From: Enterococcus faecalis
GTDB lineage: Bacteria; Bacillota; Bacilli; Lactobacillales; Enterococcaceae
Direction: 5' to 3'
Assembly (NCBI RefSeq): GCF_029024925.1
Contig: NZ_CP118962.1
Location: 2,140,001 to 2,204,000, forward strand
Length of the DNA: 64,000 bases
Part shown: positions 1-10,900 of the stretch, one piece after another
Position numbering within the stretch: the first letter of the stretch is position 1
How the letters are laid out: the number at the start of each line of letters is the position of its first letter
Notes under the pieces: generated by a model
The model's input: only the letters and a program-made list of their open reading frames with translations
Database searches by the model: none
Told to the model about the DNA's origin: nothing
Program-made: the position numbers and the translations under genes

Positions 1-730
1 TCGCCAATTCTTCGCTATTTGTCAAAATTAAACCGCCACGAGGACCACGCAATGTTTTATGGGTCGTACTTGTTACGATATCAGCATACGGAACTGGATT
101 TGGGTGCAACCCTGAAGCTACCAAGCCTGCAATATGTGCCATATCAACCATTAACTTGGCATCTACTTCATCAGCGATTTCACGGAAACGTTTGAAGTCA
201 ATCGTTCGTGAATACGCACTTGCGCCTGCAACGATTAGTTTTGGACGATGTTCTCTTGCTAAAATTCGCACGACATCGTAATCGATTACTTCTGTTGAAG
301 GATCCACTCCATAACTGACAAAATTATAGGTTTTTCCACTAAAGTTAACGGGCGAACCATGTGTTAAGTGACCACCAGCTGATAAATCCATCCCCAAAAT
401 GGTATCACCTGGTTCAACCAATGAAAGGTATGCCGCTGTATTGGCTTGAGAACCTGAATGGGCTTGTACATTCGCGAATTTTGCACCAAATAATTCTTTG
501 GCACGATCGATAGCTAAATTTTCTACGATATCGATAAATTCACAACCACCATAGTACCGTTTGCCAGGGTAACCTTCTGCGTATTTATTCGTTAAAATAC
601 TTCCTTGGGCAGCCATCACCGCTTTTGACACGACATTCTCAGATGCGATTAGTTCCAAGTTATTTTCTTGGCGCTCTTCTTCTCTTGCAATTGCATTCCA
701 TAAATCTGGGTCATACGTTTTGTAATCCAT
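1..730 (-). CDS. glyA: Serine hydroxymethyltransferase, C-terminal part cut by window edge
   Basis: PLP enzyme converting serine plus tetrahydrofolate to glycine plus methylene-tetrahydrofolate in the cytosol. Only the first 243 codons are in the window. The protein begins [11 protein letters not shown] and shows the family landmarks ELIASEN, the tract [23 protein letters not shown], and the PLP-lysine motif [12 protein letters not shown] near residue 230. A GGAG ribosome site precedes the ATG at 730. It is the last visible gene of the tdk-prfA-prmC-sua5-glyA run, 75 bases after sua5. The identification is secure; only the C-terminal part is missing because of the window boundary. Confidence 0.97.
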   Translation of the reverse strand, partial: MDYKTYDPDLWNAIAREEERQENNLELIASENVVSKAVMAAQGSILTNKYAEGYPGKRYYGGCEFIDIVENLAIDRAKELFGAKFANVQAHSGSQANTAAYLSLVEPGDTILGMDLSAGGHLTHGSPVNFSGKTYNFVSYGVDPSTEVIDYDVVRILAREHRPKLIVAGASAYSRTIDFKRFREIADEVDAKLMVDMAHIAGLVASGLHPNPVPYADIVTSTTHKTLRGPRGGLILTNSEELA

Positions 731-805
731 TCAAACAACACTCCATTTTGTTTTCTTTTGTCTGATTGTATCATACTTCTGTGTCAGCTTCGTTACAAAT
801 ACCTC

Positions 806-1828
806 TTATTTTTCAAAAAATTTTTGATTAGCTGATTTTTTCAAGCGATTCATGTAAGCAGTGCCTAAACCAGTTTCTGCAAATCCTTGTGCAAAAATCG
901 TGGTAGCTCCTTGCTCATCTAACGCTCTTAACCCTGCAAATAGTTCTTTTGTGGCATTTTCAACCGTTTCTGCACCATAAGAATAAACAAACGTATTTTC
1001 TGTATCTAGTTGTGCTGCCTGTTCATCACTTAAAAATAAGCCGATTTTTTCCTGTTGTTCTTTTGCTTGCTGAATCGCCGCTTGCCATTCTGCTGTTTGA
1101 CCGCTTATAATCCAAACTTCCGCATCAGGAGAATAGTGTTTGTATTTCATCCCTGGCGCTTTGGGTGCTGCAGTTTCACTAATCAAATGTGTATCGATTT
1201 TCACTTGGGGAATAATGCTTTCCAACTGCTCTTTGGTAATTGCTCCTGGTCGTAAAATAACTGGCACACCATCTTCCGCCGTTAAATCTAAGACCGTTGA
1301 CTCCACCCCAATCTGCGTTGGGCCATCATCTAATATGGCAGCAATTTTCCCCTGCAAATCATGATAAACATGCTCTGCAGATGTTGGACTAGGCTTGCCA
1401 GAAGTGTTCGCACTTGGTCCGACCAATGGAACATTGGCTTGTTCAATCAAAGCTAAGGTCGCTTGGTTATCTGGCATACGAAAAGCGACTGTCTCTAAAC
1501 CACCTGTTACTGTTTTAGAAAATGTATCGCTAGGCACATTAAAAATTAAAGTTAATGGTCCCGGCCAAAAGGCAGACACCAATTTTGTAGCGACTTCTGG
1601 TAAGGTCGCTACGTATTTTTTGACCATTTCAACGTTGTTCACATGAACGATCAATGGATTATCACTGGGGCGGCCTTTTACTTGGTAAACTTTTTTTACT
1701 GCCGCTTCATTTAAGGCATCGGCACCTAAGCCATAAACAGTTTCTGTTGGAAAAGCCACTAGCTCGCCTGCTTGAATGGCTGCTGCTGCTTGGGCTATTT
1801 CTTGTTTGGTTAATTTTTTTGTTTCCAT
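806..1828 (-). CDS. ywlC: Threonylcarbamoyl-AMP synthase (Sua5/YwlC)
   Basis: Makes threonylcarbamoyl-AMP from threonine, bicarbonate and ATP, the first step of t6A formation at position 37 of ANN-decoding tRNAs. The YrdC/Sua5 domain fills about residues 8-200, with PTETVYGLG (27-35) and KGRPSDNPL (51-59) in the substrate pocket. A C-terminal Sua5 domain follows to residue 340, so this is the long Sua5 type rather than the short TsaC type. An AAGGAG site lies 8 bases before the ATG. It lies between prmC and glyA in the usual Firmicute order. Confidence 0.96.
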   Translation of the reverse strand: METKKLTKQEIAQAAAAIQAGELVAFPTETVYGLGADALNEAAVKKVYQVKGRPSDNPLIVHVNNVEMVKKYVATLPEVATKLVSAFWPGPLTLIFNVPSDTFSKTVTGGLETVAFRMPDNQATLALIEQANVPLVGPSANTSGKPSPTSAEHVYHDLQGKIAAILDDGPTQIGVESTVLDLTAEDGVPVILRPGAITKEQLESIIPQVKIDTHLISETAAPKAPGMKYKHYSPDAEVWIISGQTAEWQAAIQQAKEQQEKIGLFLSDEQAAQLDTENTFVYSYGAETVENATKELFAGLRALDEQGATTIFAQGFAETGLGTAYMNRLKKSANQKFFEK

Positions 1829-1871
1829 TGCAAATCGCTCCTTCTAGAAAAGTGGCGACGAAGAACCTTAG

Positions 1872-2705
1872 TTACTCGGCTATCGCGAGGCGATCGTTGC
1901 CAGATAAATCTTTTTCAATTTTAATTGTTTTTTGTGGATAGGCGGCGCTCAATAATTCTTGGAGGGCCGCGCCTTGTTGAAACCCTATTTCAAAATAAAT
2001 TTTACCGTCTGCTTTAAGCATCGTTTGACTTTCATGAATTAATTGTTGGTATAAGGCCAAACCGTTATTTTCAGCGAATAAAGCGGTTTTAGGTTCATAC
2101 GTTCGGACACTTGCATCCATTAAATGCCATTCTTGTTCACTAATATAGGGCGGATTAGAAATAAGCAGATCAATTTTTTCAGAAGCAACTGGCTGTAAGC
2201 CATTCCCATGATAAAATTCGATGTCAGCACCTAATACTTGCGCGTTTTTTTTAGCGACAGTCAACGCTTCCTCTGAAAGATCAATGGCAATAACTCGCCA
2301 GTTGGGCCGTGCCAGTTTCAAGCTAATCGCAATGGCACCTGTCCCTGTTCCGACATCCACGACCGTCAAAGGAGTATCTGGATTGGCTTTTAAGCAACGC
2401 TCGACTAATTCTTCTGTTTCTGGTCTAGGAATCAAAGTATGTTCATTAACAATAAAGGAATGTCCATAAAATTCAGCTTGTCCTAGTAAATATTGTGCTG
2501 GGTAATCTGTCAATAATTGGGCTAAATCCGTTTTTAATTGTTTCTCTTCTTCTTTGGGCATTTCTTCTTGCATATGCAGGAGCCACTGCGTTTTATCCCA
2601 ACCTTTACGTTCTAAAAAAACATAGTGAATAGCATAGCCTTCTTTGCCTTGCGCCTCTAAAAAAGAAGAAGCCCAGTTAAGGACTTCAAAGTAACGTTTA
2701 GCCAT
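1872..2705 (-). CDS. prmC: Peptide chain release factor N5-glutamine methyltransferase
   Basis: Methylates the glutamine of the GGQ loop of release factors, using S-adenosylmethionine. Visible features are the N-terminal helical domain, RPETEEL (94-100), the SAM-binding motif [11 protein letters not shown] (116-126) and the catalytic NPPY (184-187). At 277 residues it is of normal length. Its start overlaps the end of prfA by 8 bases, so the methylase is translationally coupled to its substrate gene, as in most bacteria. Confidence 0.97.
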   Translation of the reverse strand: MAKRYFEVLNWASSFLEAQGKEGYAIHYVFLERKGWDKTQWLLHMQEEMPKEEEKQLKTDLAQLLTDYPAQYLLGQAEFYGHSFIVNEHTLIPRPETEELVERCLKANPDTPLTVVDVGTGTGAIAISLKLARPNWRVIAIDLSEEALTVAKKNAQVLGADIEFYHGNGLQPVASEKIDLLISNPPYISEQEWHLMDASVRTYEPKTALFAENNGLALYQQLIHESQTMLKADGKIYFEIGFQQGAALQELLSAAYPQKTIKIEKDLSGNDRLAIAE

Positions 2706-3771
2706 TTTGCATCTCTTCTAATTTCGATGTTTGATCATATAAGACTAATGCATCAATGATTTCGTCTAATTTACCAGCAAGAATCTGGTCTAGTTTTTGG
2801 ATGGTTAAACCAATACGATGATCCGTTACTCGATTTTGTGGGAAGTTATACGTTCTGATTCGTTCTGAACGATCTCCGGTCCCCACCGCCGATTTACGGT
2901 TAGCATCATATTCACTTTGTGCTTCTTGTTGAATTTGGTCATACACACGAGCACGCAAAACTTTCATTGCTTTTTCACGGTTTTTTAGCTGTGAACGTTC
3001 ATCTTGCATTGCGACTACGATTCCTGTTGGTAAATGGGTTAAACGAACAGCCGAAGCGGTTTTATTGACGTGCTGTCCACCAGCGCCACTTGCATGATAA
3101 ATATCGACACGGATATCTTTATCAGCTAATTCGATTTCGACTTCTTCCGCTTCCGGCATAACTACAACGGTTGCTGTCGATGTATGAATTCGTCCTTGTG
3201 ATTCTGTTGAAGGAACTCGTTGCACGCGGTGAGCACCACTTTCGTATTTTAATTTTGAAAAGACGTTATCTCCTGAAATCATCATAATTACTTCTTTATA
3301 TCCACCGATTCCAGTGACGTTTGCTTCTAAAACTTCCGCTTTCCACCCTTGTGCTTCTGCATATTTTTGGTACATATTAAATAAGTCGCCAGCAAAAAGT
3401 GCGGCTTCATCGCCACCGGCTGCACCACGGATTTCCATGATGATATTTTTATCATCATTTGGGTCTTTTGGTAATAATAAAATTTTAATGCGGTCTTCTA
3501 ACACTTCTTTTTCTTTTTTCAAATCAGAAAGTTCTTCTTTCGCCATTTCGGCCATTTCCGCATCTAAGTTTTCACTTAAAAGTTCTTCGGCATCGCTAAT
3601 CCCTTCAACAACTTGTTTATATCGGCGATAAACTTCAACCGTCTCACGTGTATTAGCTTCTTCCTTCGATAATTCCATGAAACGTTTTGTATCGCTAATG
3701 ACTGCTGGGTCACTTAATAATTCGCCCAATTCCTCATAGCGATCTTCAATAGATTGTAATTGATCGTACAT
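2698..3771 (-). CDS. prfA: Peptide chain release factor 1
   Basis: Terminates translation at UAA and UAG. The GGQ motif is at residues 231-233 (in [14 protein letters not shown]) and triggers peptidyl-tRNA hydrolysis. The stop-codon recognition tripeptide is PST at 187-189 (in RVPSTES), the PxT form that marks RF1 rather than RF2 (SPF). Full length, 357 residues. It lies 11 bases downstream of tdk and overlaps prmC. Confidence 0.98.
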   Translation of the reverse strand: MYDQLQSIEDRYEELGELLSDPAVISDTKRFMELSKEEANTRETVEVYRRYKQVVEGISDAEELLSENLDAEMAEMAKEELSDLKKEKEVLEDRIKILLLPKDPNDDKNIIMEIRGAAGGDEAALFAGDLFNMYQKYAEAQGWKAEVLEANVTGIGGYKEVIMMISGDNVFSKLKYESGAHRVQRVPSTESQGRIHTSTATVVVMPEAEEVEIELADKDIRVDIYHASGAGGQHVNKTASAVRLTHLPTGIVVAMQDERSQLKNREKAMKVLRARVYDQIQQEAQSEYDANRKSAVGTGDRSERIRTYNFPQNRVTDHRIGLTIQKLDQILAGKLDEIIDALVLYDQTSKLEEMQNG

Positions 3772-3782
3772 AGTGTCTCTCC

Positions 3783-4367
3783 TTACTGTTCTTCATTCAC
3801 TGTTTTTGGATGAAAATAATGTTTGCGACAAACAGGATAGTAGGCTTCATTCCCACCAATTTGGACTTGATCCCCTTCATAAACGGGTTTGCCATCAATA
3901 TAGTGCAAGTTCATAGTTGCTTTTTTATGACAGAACCAGCAAATCGTTTTTAATTCTTCTAATTTGTCTGCATATAAAAGTAAATACTTTGAGCCTTCAA
4001 ATAATTCATTTCTAAAATCATTCTTTAGCCCAAATGCCATTACTGGAATATCTAATTCGTCAACAATTCGTGCAAATTCAATGACATGATGCTTGTTTAA
4101 AAATTGACATTCATCGACTAATACGCAAAAAGGTTTGTAAGACAAATCATTAATCAAGTCAAAGACATTGGTTTCTTCAAAAATTGGAATAGCATCTCTG
4201 CGTAATCCGATGCGACTGGATACTTTCCCAACACCATCACGTGTATCTAGTCCACTGGTCATCAAAACAACTGGTTTGTCTTGTTCTTCGTAATTGTGTG
4301 CTACTTTTAAGATTTCAATGGTTTTACCACTGTTCATTGCGCCATACTTGAAAAATAATTGAGCCAT
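3783..4367 (-). CDS. tdk: Thymidine kinase
   Basis: Type II thymidine kinase of the pyrimidine salvage pathway. From the ATG at 4367 the protein starts [16 protein letters not shown], with the P-loop at residues 9-16, then the DECQFL Walker B region and a zinc-binding set (CWFCHKKA with a later CRKHY). A GTG two codons earlier (4373) is also in frame. The AAAGG ribosome site is only 4 bases from that GTG but 10 from the ATG, so I choose the ATG. It heads the operon that continues into prfA. Confidence 0.95.
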   Translation of the reverse strand: MAQLFFKYGAMNSGKTIEILKVAHNYEEQDKPVVLMTSGLDTRDGVGKVSSRIGLRRDAIPIFEETNVFDLINDLSYKPFCVLVDECQFLNKHHVIEFARIVDELDIPVMAFGLKNDFRNELFEGSKYLLLYADKLEELKTICWFCHKKATMNLHYIDGKPVYEGDQVQIGGNEAYYPVCRKHYFHPKTVNEEQ

Positions 4368-4373
4368 GTTCAC

Positions 4374-4593
4374 TACACCTTTCCGTTAGTTCCTTACGTA
4401 TTTTACTATATTTTCAGCAAAAAAGCAGTATTTTTAGCTAAAATGGTCGTGCATTTTTCTGAAAAAAACAGAATCTACGCCAAAGTCATTTTAGCAGGGC
4501 TGTTTATACTCCAACTAATGATCCTGCTAGTATGCAATAAAAAAGCCCGAAATTGTAGTTATTTGACTACAATTTCAGACTTTTTAATGCTAG
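4374..4593. other. Intergenic region with a long-range inverted repeat
   Basis: This 220-base gap holds the tdk promoter region and the terminator of the flavoprotein gene (separate entry). A 9-bp inverted repeat GCTAAAATG (4437-4445) / CATTTTAGC (4487-4495) brackets 41 bases. Its function is unknown; it has no T-tract placed as a terminator needs. No coding sequence is convincing here. Confidence 0.5.
4540..4585 (-). terminator. Intrinsic terminator after the fumarate-reductase-like gene
   Basis: Perfect 11-bp stem GAAATTGTAGT (4549-4559) / ACTACAATTTC (4566-4576) with a 6-base loop. On the minus strand it is followed by GGGCTTTTTT. It begins 17 bases past the stop codon of the gene at 4594-6111. 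The plus strand also ends in a T-run, so it may act both ways. Confidence 0.85.
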
Positions 4594-6111
4594 TTATTTT
4601 TGAGCAGAGGCAAATTCTGCTGATTGCGTACCTGCTTGACGACCATAAATGATAATATCGGCGATGGCATTGCCTCCGATACGGTTTTGACCATGTAAGC
4701 CACCTGTTAATTCACCAGCAGCATATAGACCTTTAATTGGTGTGCCATCTTCACGTAAAACTTCTGTTTTCGTGTTGATTTTCACGCCACCCATTGTGTG
4801 GTGAATCCCTGGTGCAATTTTAATTGCGTAGTAAGGCGCTGTGCTTAAGTCAGCTTCCATTCCAGTTGTCCGGCCAAATTGTTTGTCATCTTTGGCATTA
4901 ACATCTTGGTTCCAAGTATCAATCGTTGCTTTCAATGTATCGGCAGGCATGCCAATTTTTTCAGCTAATTCTTCAATCGTTTCACCTTTTTCCACGAAGC
5001 CTTTTTGATCATAGAAATCAATGGCTTTTGCACGGTCGCGTACGCCTTGGTCAAAGACTAAATAAGCTGATTTTTCTGGTAAGGCATTGATTGCTGCGGA
5101 AACTTTGTCGCGTGTATCTAACTCATTAACAAAACGTTCTCCTTTTTGAGAAGCCAAGATTGCGCCTTCTCCACGAACTGCTTCACCAATTAAGAAAGCA
5201 TCGCTTTGTTGAACAGTTGGGTGAATTTGAATTTCTTTCATATCCACTAACGCACCGCCAACTTTTTGAATCATTTGGATACCGTCACCTGTTGTTCCTT
5301 CTTGGTTCGTTGTAACATAGTTTTTCAATTCTGGTTTGTATTGTGTAATTAATTTTTCGTTGGCACCGAAACCACCTGTTGTGACAACGACTGCTTTTGC
5401 TTTAACTGTTTTTTCTTTATCATCTTTCATTTTCACTTTTACGCCATCGATTTGACCGTTTTCTTCAACTAAGTCTGTGACGTCAGCATCAACAAACAAT
5501 GGAATTTTTTCTTCGCGAACGTTACGTACTAAACCGTCAACTAGATAGCCCCCAATTGCTGATCCGTCAGCAGGTCGGTGTGTGCGTTTTTCGCTCATTC
5601 CACCTGTAATCGTTAAATTGCTCAATGTAATTCCTTTTGTATCTAACCAATCAATTGCTTCAGCTGAATGATCAACAAAATAACGTAGTAATTCTTGATC
5701 GTTGGTTCCTTTACCGCCTTTTAGTGTTTCTTCAAAGAATTTATCGTTGCTATCTTTAATGCCTTCTTTTTCTTGGAATTTTGTTTGTGAAGCATTCATT
5801 CCTGAAGACGATTTAATTGTATTCCCACCTGCAACAGGCATTTTTTCTAAAATAACTGGATTCATGCCAGCTTCTTTGGCTTGTAATGCAGCGGTCATCC
5901 CCGCACCACCTGAGCCAACAATAACAACATCATAACTGTCTTTTAGTTCACTTGGATCTGTATAACCATTAGCAGAGGCACCAGATGTTGCTTCTGTTTT
6001 TTCAGAAGATGCTTTTGTTTTACCAGCGGCTTTTTCTTGATCGCTTGTACAACCTGTTGCTGCACCTAATAATAACCCTAGGGAAAGAACTCCCATTAAC
6101 ACTTTTTTCAT
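4594..6111 (-). CDS. Exported fumarate-reductase/flavocytochrome-c-like flavolipoprotein
   Basis: Predicted to reduce fumarate or a similar unsaturated acid outside the membrane. The N-terminus has a lysine-rich start, a hydrophobic stretch and a lipobox-like end at ATGC (Cys21), so it is probably a lipoprotein. A Ser/Thr/Ala/Lys-rich linker (about 22-50) contains SGAS at 43-46. The FAD-binding motif VVIVGSGGAG is at 62-71, and the C-terminus has HHTMGG and GGNAIADIIIYGRQAG typical of the FAD_binding_2 fumarate reductase family. No separate FMN-binding domain or haem-binding CxxCH is seen. It is a single-gene unit divergent from ktrB. A Rex-like operator lies upstream. The true acceptor is not determined by sequence. 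Confidence 0.85.
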   Translation of the reverse strand: MKKVLMGVLSLGLLLGAATGCTSDQEKAAGKTKASSEKTEATSGASANGYTDPSELKDSYDVVIVGSGGAGMTAALQAKEAGMNPVILEKMPVAGGNTIKSSSGMNASQTKFQEKEGIKDSNDKFFEETLKGGKGTNDQELLRYFVDHSAEAIDWLDTKGITLSNLTITGGMSEKRTHRPADGSAIGGYLVDGLVRNVREEKIPLFVDADVTDLVEENGQIDGVKVKMKDDKEKTVKAKAVVVTTGGFGANEKLITQYKPELKNYVTTNQEGTTGDGIQMIQKVGGALVDMKEIQIHPTVQQSDAFLIGEAVRGEGAILASQKGERFVNELDTRDKVSAAINALPEKSAYLVFDQGVRDRAKAIDFYDQKGFVEKGETIEELAEKIGMPADTLKATIDTWNQDVNAKDDKQFGRTTGMEADLSTAPYYAIKIAPGIHHTMGGVKINTKTEVLREDGTPIKGLYAAGELTGGLHGQNRIGGNAIADIIIYGRQAGTQSAEFASAQK

Positions 6112-6195
6112 TGTTTTCCCACCTTATAAACTATTGATTTCTACCAACACAATTTCTTATTTTTCATTTGAATAAAAATAACAGTTTGTTACATA

Positions 6196-6213
6196 AAGTG
6201 AACACATTCACAT
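6196..6213. promoter_or_regulatory. Rex-like operator
   Basis: AAGTGAACACATTCACAT contains a perfect GTGAA-N4-TTCAC inverted repeat, the core of the Rex (NADH/NAD+ sensor) consensus TTGTGAA-N4-TTCACAA. It lies about 85 bases upstream of the flavolipoprotein start, and Rex control of an anaerobic reductase is biologically sensible. A CRP/FNR-family protein recognising TGTGA-N6-TCAC would fit the same bases, so the identity of the regulator is inferred. Confidence 0.6.
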
Positions 6214-6445
6214 ATCAACCGAAATAAAAAAGCTACCACTACTTTTTAAAGTTGTATCGTTAGACAAACTGACCAATTAGCAATAAGTTGTTTGGGGAAC
6301 AACCTATTTTTCTATTCTTTCATAAAATATCATGTTCTCGCTTGTTTGTGGATGTTTTCCAATTATTTCTAACGAATTTCTTATTTTTATTTGTCATTTC
6401 AAGGATTTTCTGGCAGAATTATTCGTTTGAGGCGAAAAGTTTTGG

Positions 6446-6451
6446 TATACT
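6446..6451 (+). promoter_or_regulatory. Extended -10 promoter of ktrB
   Basis: TATACT preceded by TGG gives an extended -10. No good -35 is present at the expected spacing, which is common for extended -10 promoters. It lies 29 bases before the GTG start of ktrB. Confidence 0.55.
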
Positions 6452-6480
6452 TAATTTAATTAGAATTGGGAGGTTATCTA

Positions 6481-7896
6481 GTGAACCATACACGTTTGCT
6501 GTGGCTGGCACAGCGAAAAAGCGATCGATTTATTCGCAAAAATTTTTCATCTATTCAAATCATCGTCGCTTATTACATATTAATGACGGTTATTTCTTAT
6601 TTATTGTTTTGCCTCCCTATTTTCAGAGAACCTGACTCGCATGTTCCTTTTATTGATTTATTTTTCTTAGCAATCAGTACAGTCAGTGTTACTGGACTCA
6701 CCACAGTCGATATTAATTCGGTTTTTAATGATCGTGGGATCGTCTTATTGGAGGTTCTTTTCCAAGTTGGTGGCTTAGGGATTATGATGATTTCAACGGT
6801 CTTTTTTATTTTATCAAAACGGCGAATCACATTAAAGCAACGTCAGTTAATTATGACTGACATGAATCAGCCGCGACTGAGCGGAATTGTTCGACTGATC
6901 CGCACTACTTTTTTGATTTTAATTTGGTTCCAAGTAATCTTCGGCTCGCTCTTTTCGCTTTATTTTTATATAAGTGGTTATTATACGAACTGGCGAGATG
7001 CGATATTTTATGGATTTTATCAAGCTATTTCTGCAGTGACTAATTCAGGCTTTGATATTTCAGGTGATTCAATTATCCCTTTTGCTCATGATTATCTCTT
7101 TTTACTGGCAATTATGTTCTTAATTTTTATCGGCGGAATTGGATTTCCCGTTTTACTGGAAATTCATGAGTGGTTACATTTTAAGAAAAAGAACTTTCGT
7201 AAGAAGAAACGAGGCTTGCCTTTCCGCTTCTCATTGTTTAGTAAAATTGCTTTGCTAGCGTTTATTGTTCTGTTTATTGGCGGGACTATTTTGATTTACT
7301 TATTAGAAAAAGATCACCTATTTTTGACAATGAATGAAAGTGGCCGTTGGGTAAGTTCGATGTTTTATTCGATGACTACACGAAACGCTGGCCTCCAAAT
7401 TAATGATTTAGGGGACTTCCAAATCACAACATTGATTATTTTTTCTGTGTTAATGTTTATTGGTTGTAGTCCTAGCTCTGTTGGTGGTGGTGTTCGAACA
7501 ACGACTGTTGCGATTATTGGTTTGTATTTGTTAGCCTTTTTAAAAAGTGAAGATGATATTAGCGTCTTTAGCCGTAAAATAGATGACGATGATGTCAAAA
7601 AATCGATTGTTGTCTTCATGTTATCTTTGATTATGTGCTTTTTCGCTGTCGTCTTTTTGTCAGCCACTGAAAATCTGCCCTTGATTTCAATCATTGTGGA
7701 AGTCGCTTCTGCCTTTGGGACAACCGGTCTTTCTTTAGGCATTACAGACGATTTAACAACAGTAGGTAAATTAATGATTGCCTTATTAATGTTTATTGGA
7801 CGTATTGGTATGCTTTATACCTTAATGATTTTTGTACCAAAAGAAACACGTGACTTAGGCTACGAATACCCTTCAGAAAAAATTATTATTGGATAA
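6481..7896 (+). CDS. ktrB: Potassium uptake channel subunit, KtrB/TrkH family
   Basis: Membrane-embedded K+ translocating subunit of a Ktr system; the cytoplasmic KtrA partner is not in this window. The four selectivity-filter repeats are recognisable as SVTGLTTVD, AVTNSGFDI, MTTRNAGLQ and SAFGTTGLSLG, spaced through a polytopic hydrophobic protein of 471 residues. The GTG at 6481 is preceded by GGGAGG with 7 bases between, which places the start there rather than at the upstream in-frame TTG (6466), which lies over the ribosome site. Monocistronic: it ends in a terminator shared with the convergent oxidoreductase operon. Confidence 0.93.
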   Translation: MNHTRLLWLAQRKSDRFIRKNFSSIQIIVAYYILMTVISYLLFCLPIFREPDSHVPFIDLFFLAISTVSVTGLTTVDINSVFNDRGIVLLEVLFQVGGLGIMMISTVFFILSKRRITLKQRQLIMTDMNQPRLSGIVRLIRTTFLILIWFQVIFGSLFSLYFYISGYYTNWRDAIFYGFYQAISAVTNSGFDISGDSIIPFAHDYLFLLAIMFLIFIGGIGFPVLLEIHEWLHFKKKNFRKKKRGLPFRFSLFSKIALLAFIVLFIGGTILIYLLEKDHLFLTMNESGRWVSSMFYSMTTRNAGLQINDLGDFQITTLIIFSVLMFIGCSPSSVGGGVRTTTVAIIGLYLLAFLKSEDDISVFSRKIDDDDVKKSIVVFMLSLIMCFFAVVFLSATENLPLISIIVEVASAFGTTGLSLGITDDLTTVGKLMIALLMFIGRIGMLYTLMIFVPKETRDLGYEYPSEKIIIG

Positions 7897-7900
7897 AAAA

Positions 7901-7935
7901 ACAAAGCCTCTCAAGTAAGAGGCTTTGTTTTTTTA
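7901..7935. terminator. Bidirectional terminator between ktrB and the PFOR gene
   Basis: Perfect 11-bp stem ACAAAGCCTCT (7901-7911) / AGAGGCTTTGT (7918-7928) with a 6-base loop. T-runs follow on both strands. It serves two convergent genes. Confidence 0.9.
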
Positions 7936-10900
7936 TTTTTTCATGTGTGTGACTAGTTTGTTATAACTTTCAGAGCGTTCAATTGCATCTTCTTTAGTTT
8001 TATCAAGTAAATGTTCGACTACTTCTTGATTTTCTTTAATTGTATGCAACGCAGAGTAACGTGTTTGTTTTTCAAGAAAATCACGCATTTTGTCAAAATC
8101 TGTTTTCTTGTAGTCAATGACCATCGGATCTTTGCCTTTCTTAACTAACTCTGGATTATAGCGATAAAGAGGCCAATAGCCAGATTCAACGGCTTCTTTG
8201 GCTTGATCTAACGTCCGAACCATTCCGCCTTTGACCCCGTGATTAATACATGGGGTATAACCGATGATAATTGATGGGCCTGGGTACCGCTCCGCTTCGT
8301 CAATTGCTTTAATCGTTTGCATTGAGTTTGCGCCTAAAGCTACTTGTGCAACGTAGACATTCCCATAAGTGATTGCCATCATCCCTAAATCTTTTTTAGA
8401 GGTATGTTTCCCACCCGCTGAGAATTTGGCAATGGCTGAAGCTGGTGTAGCTTTAGATGTTTGCCCACCTGTATTGGCATATACTTCATTATCCATAACA
8501 AAAATATTAACATCTTCCCCACTGGCAAGAACATGATCAATGCCGCTAAACCCGATATCATAGGCCCAACCATCGCCGCCGACAATCCATTGACTCGTTT
8601 TCACTAGTAAATCTTTTTGTTCGTAAATTTTTGTTAAAAGTGGATCTTCATCGGCTTCTTCACTTAATGCCGCCGCTAGTTTGGTTGCTCGCTGTTGTGT
8701 TCCTTCCCCTTCAGCCATGTGTTCCAACCAATCATTTAACAAGGCTTGAAGTGAATCTGATCCGACGTTTTTAGCAAGACTTTCTTCAACCAGACTAGCT
8801 AAATGTTGACGTTTCGTTCGATTGGCAATATACATACCATAACCATATTCCGCATTATCTTCAAACAGCGAATTACTCCAAGCTGGTCCTTGGCCACATT
8901 CGTTCGTTGTATAAGGTGTCACTGGTGACGAACCACCCCAAATTGATGAACAGCCTGTTGCGTTAGCAATCATCATTCGATCACCAAATAATTGTGTCAA
9001 CAACTTAATATAAGGTGTTTCGCCACAGCCTTCACAAGCACCTGAAAATTCCATCAATGGCTGATTAAATTGGGAACCTTTAACAGAAAGTTTTTTGACT
9101 GGGTTGGCTTTTTGTTTAAGAGTCACCGCAAAGGCCCAATTCATCGCTTGCTCTTTCTGAGTTTCATAAGGTTTCATTAAAATCGCCTTGTCTTTCACGG
9201 GACATGCCTGAACACAAAGACCACAACCTGTACAGTCTTCTAAAGAAACTTGGATACGATACATCAACCCATCTGTGCCACGCATTTCGCGCATGGCAAA
9301 ACCTGCAGGTGCTTCTTTCAGTTCTTCTTCATCCGCTAAAAATGGTCGAATAGCCGCATGTGGACAAACAAAGGCACATTCATTACACATCGTACACTTA
9401 TCCATTTGCCACTCAGGCACTTCTAACGCAATGCCACGTTTTTCATAAGCTGCAGTGCCCATAGGAATGGCACCGCCCTTCATTCCGTTTTCAATCAAAT
9501 CTGAAACGGTCAGCTGATCCCCTTCTTGACGATTGATTGGTTCTAAAATATTTGTCACAAAAGCTGGAGCTTCCGACTCTTGATTTTCTGGTTCTAAAAC
9601 AATGGTGGCCCAATCTTCTGGGACTACAATTTCTTGCAGCGATTCAAAGGTAGCATCAATCGCTTGGTAATTTTTTTCAACAATTTCCATTGATTTTTTT
9701 CCATAAGTCTTTTTCACTTCTTCTTTAAGTAACGGTAAATATTGCTCTTTCGTTAAAATATCTGTTACTTCAAAAAAGGCAGTAGACATCACTGTATTGA
9801 TCCGACGGCCTAAGCCTACTTTGCGAGCTAACTCAACCGCATTGATAATATAAAATTTGATTTGGTGCTCCCCAATATATTTTTTTAACTTAGCCGGTAA
9901 TAAACGATGAACCTTTTCTTGATCCCAAATAGTATTCAGTAAAAACGTTCCACCATCTTTTAAACCTTTTAACAGGTCGTATTTATGCAAATAGGAAGCA
10001 TTATGACAAGCGATGAAATCTGCTTGTTCAATTAAATACGTGGAAGTAATTGGCTCTTTACCAAAACGCAGATGCGAAACGGTTAAACCGCCTGATTTTT
10101 TAGAATCATAACTAAAGTAAGCTTGTGCATAAAGGTCGGTATGATCTCCGATAATTTTAATCGCTTGCTTGTTTGCTCCCACAGTTCCGTCAGAACCAAA
10201 GCCCCAAAATTTTGCTTGGAAAGTAGTATCTGGCGTTAAATCTAAAGTAGGTTCTTCTGGCAATGATTGATAAGTTACATCATCAACGATCCCCACCGTA
10301 AAGCGTTGTTTTAATTCTTTAAATGGCAATAACAAATGATCATAGATCGCTTTAATTTGATTAGGCGCTACGTCTTTAGAGCCTAACCCATAACGTCCAC
10401 CAATCACAATTGGTCGATTTTCATGTTGATAAAGAGCGCTTTGAACATCTAACAATAACGGTTCCCCTTCGGCTCCTGATTCTTTTGTTCGATCTAAAAC
10501 AGCAACCTTTTCTACTGTAGCTGGTAATTTTTCAAGAAGGTTTTCGGTAGGAAATGGACGATATAAATGAATATTGATAAAACCAACTTTGCGTCCTTGT
10601 TGATTGAGATAGTCAACTGTTTGTTTGATTACTGGCGAAGCCGACCCCATTGAAATAATGACTTCTGTTGCATCTTCAACCCCATAATAATCGGTTAAAT
10701 CATACGTTGTTCCACGAAGATTGTTAATTTTTTTCATGTATTTTTGAACAATTTTTGGCATTTCTTCGTAATTTTTATTGACTGTTTCTCTTTGTTGAAA
10801 ATGAATGTCAGGATTTTGAGCGGTCCCTGAAACAGTGGGATGATTAGGATTCATGCCTCCCATTCTAAAACGAGTTACAGCTTCCTGATTCACCATTTCT

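Larger units (their letters stand above)
6112..6480. other. Divergent regulatory region between the flavolipoprotein gene and ktrB
   Basis: A 369-base AT-rich gap with no convincing gene. It holds the Rex-like operator (6196-6213), a weak minus-strand promoter candidate whose -35 (TTGATA, 6214-6219) and -10 flank that operator, and the ktrB promoter (6446-6451). I see nothing recognisable in 6225-6420. Confidence 0.6.
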
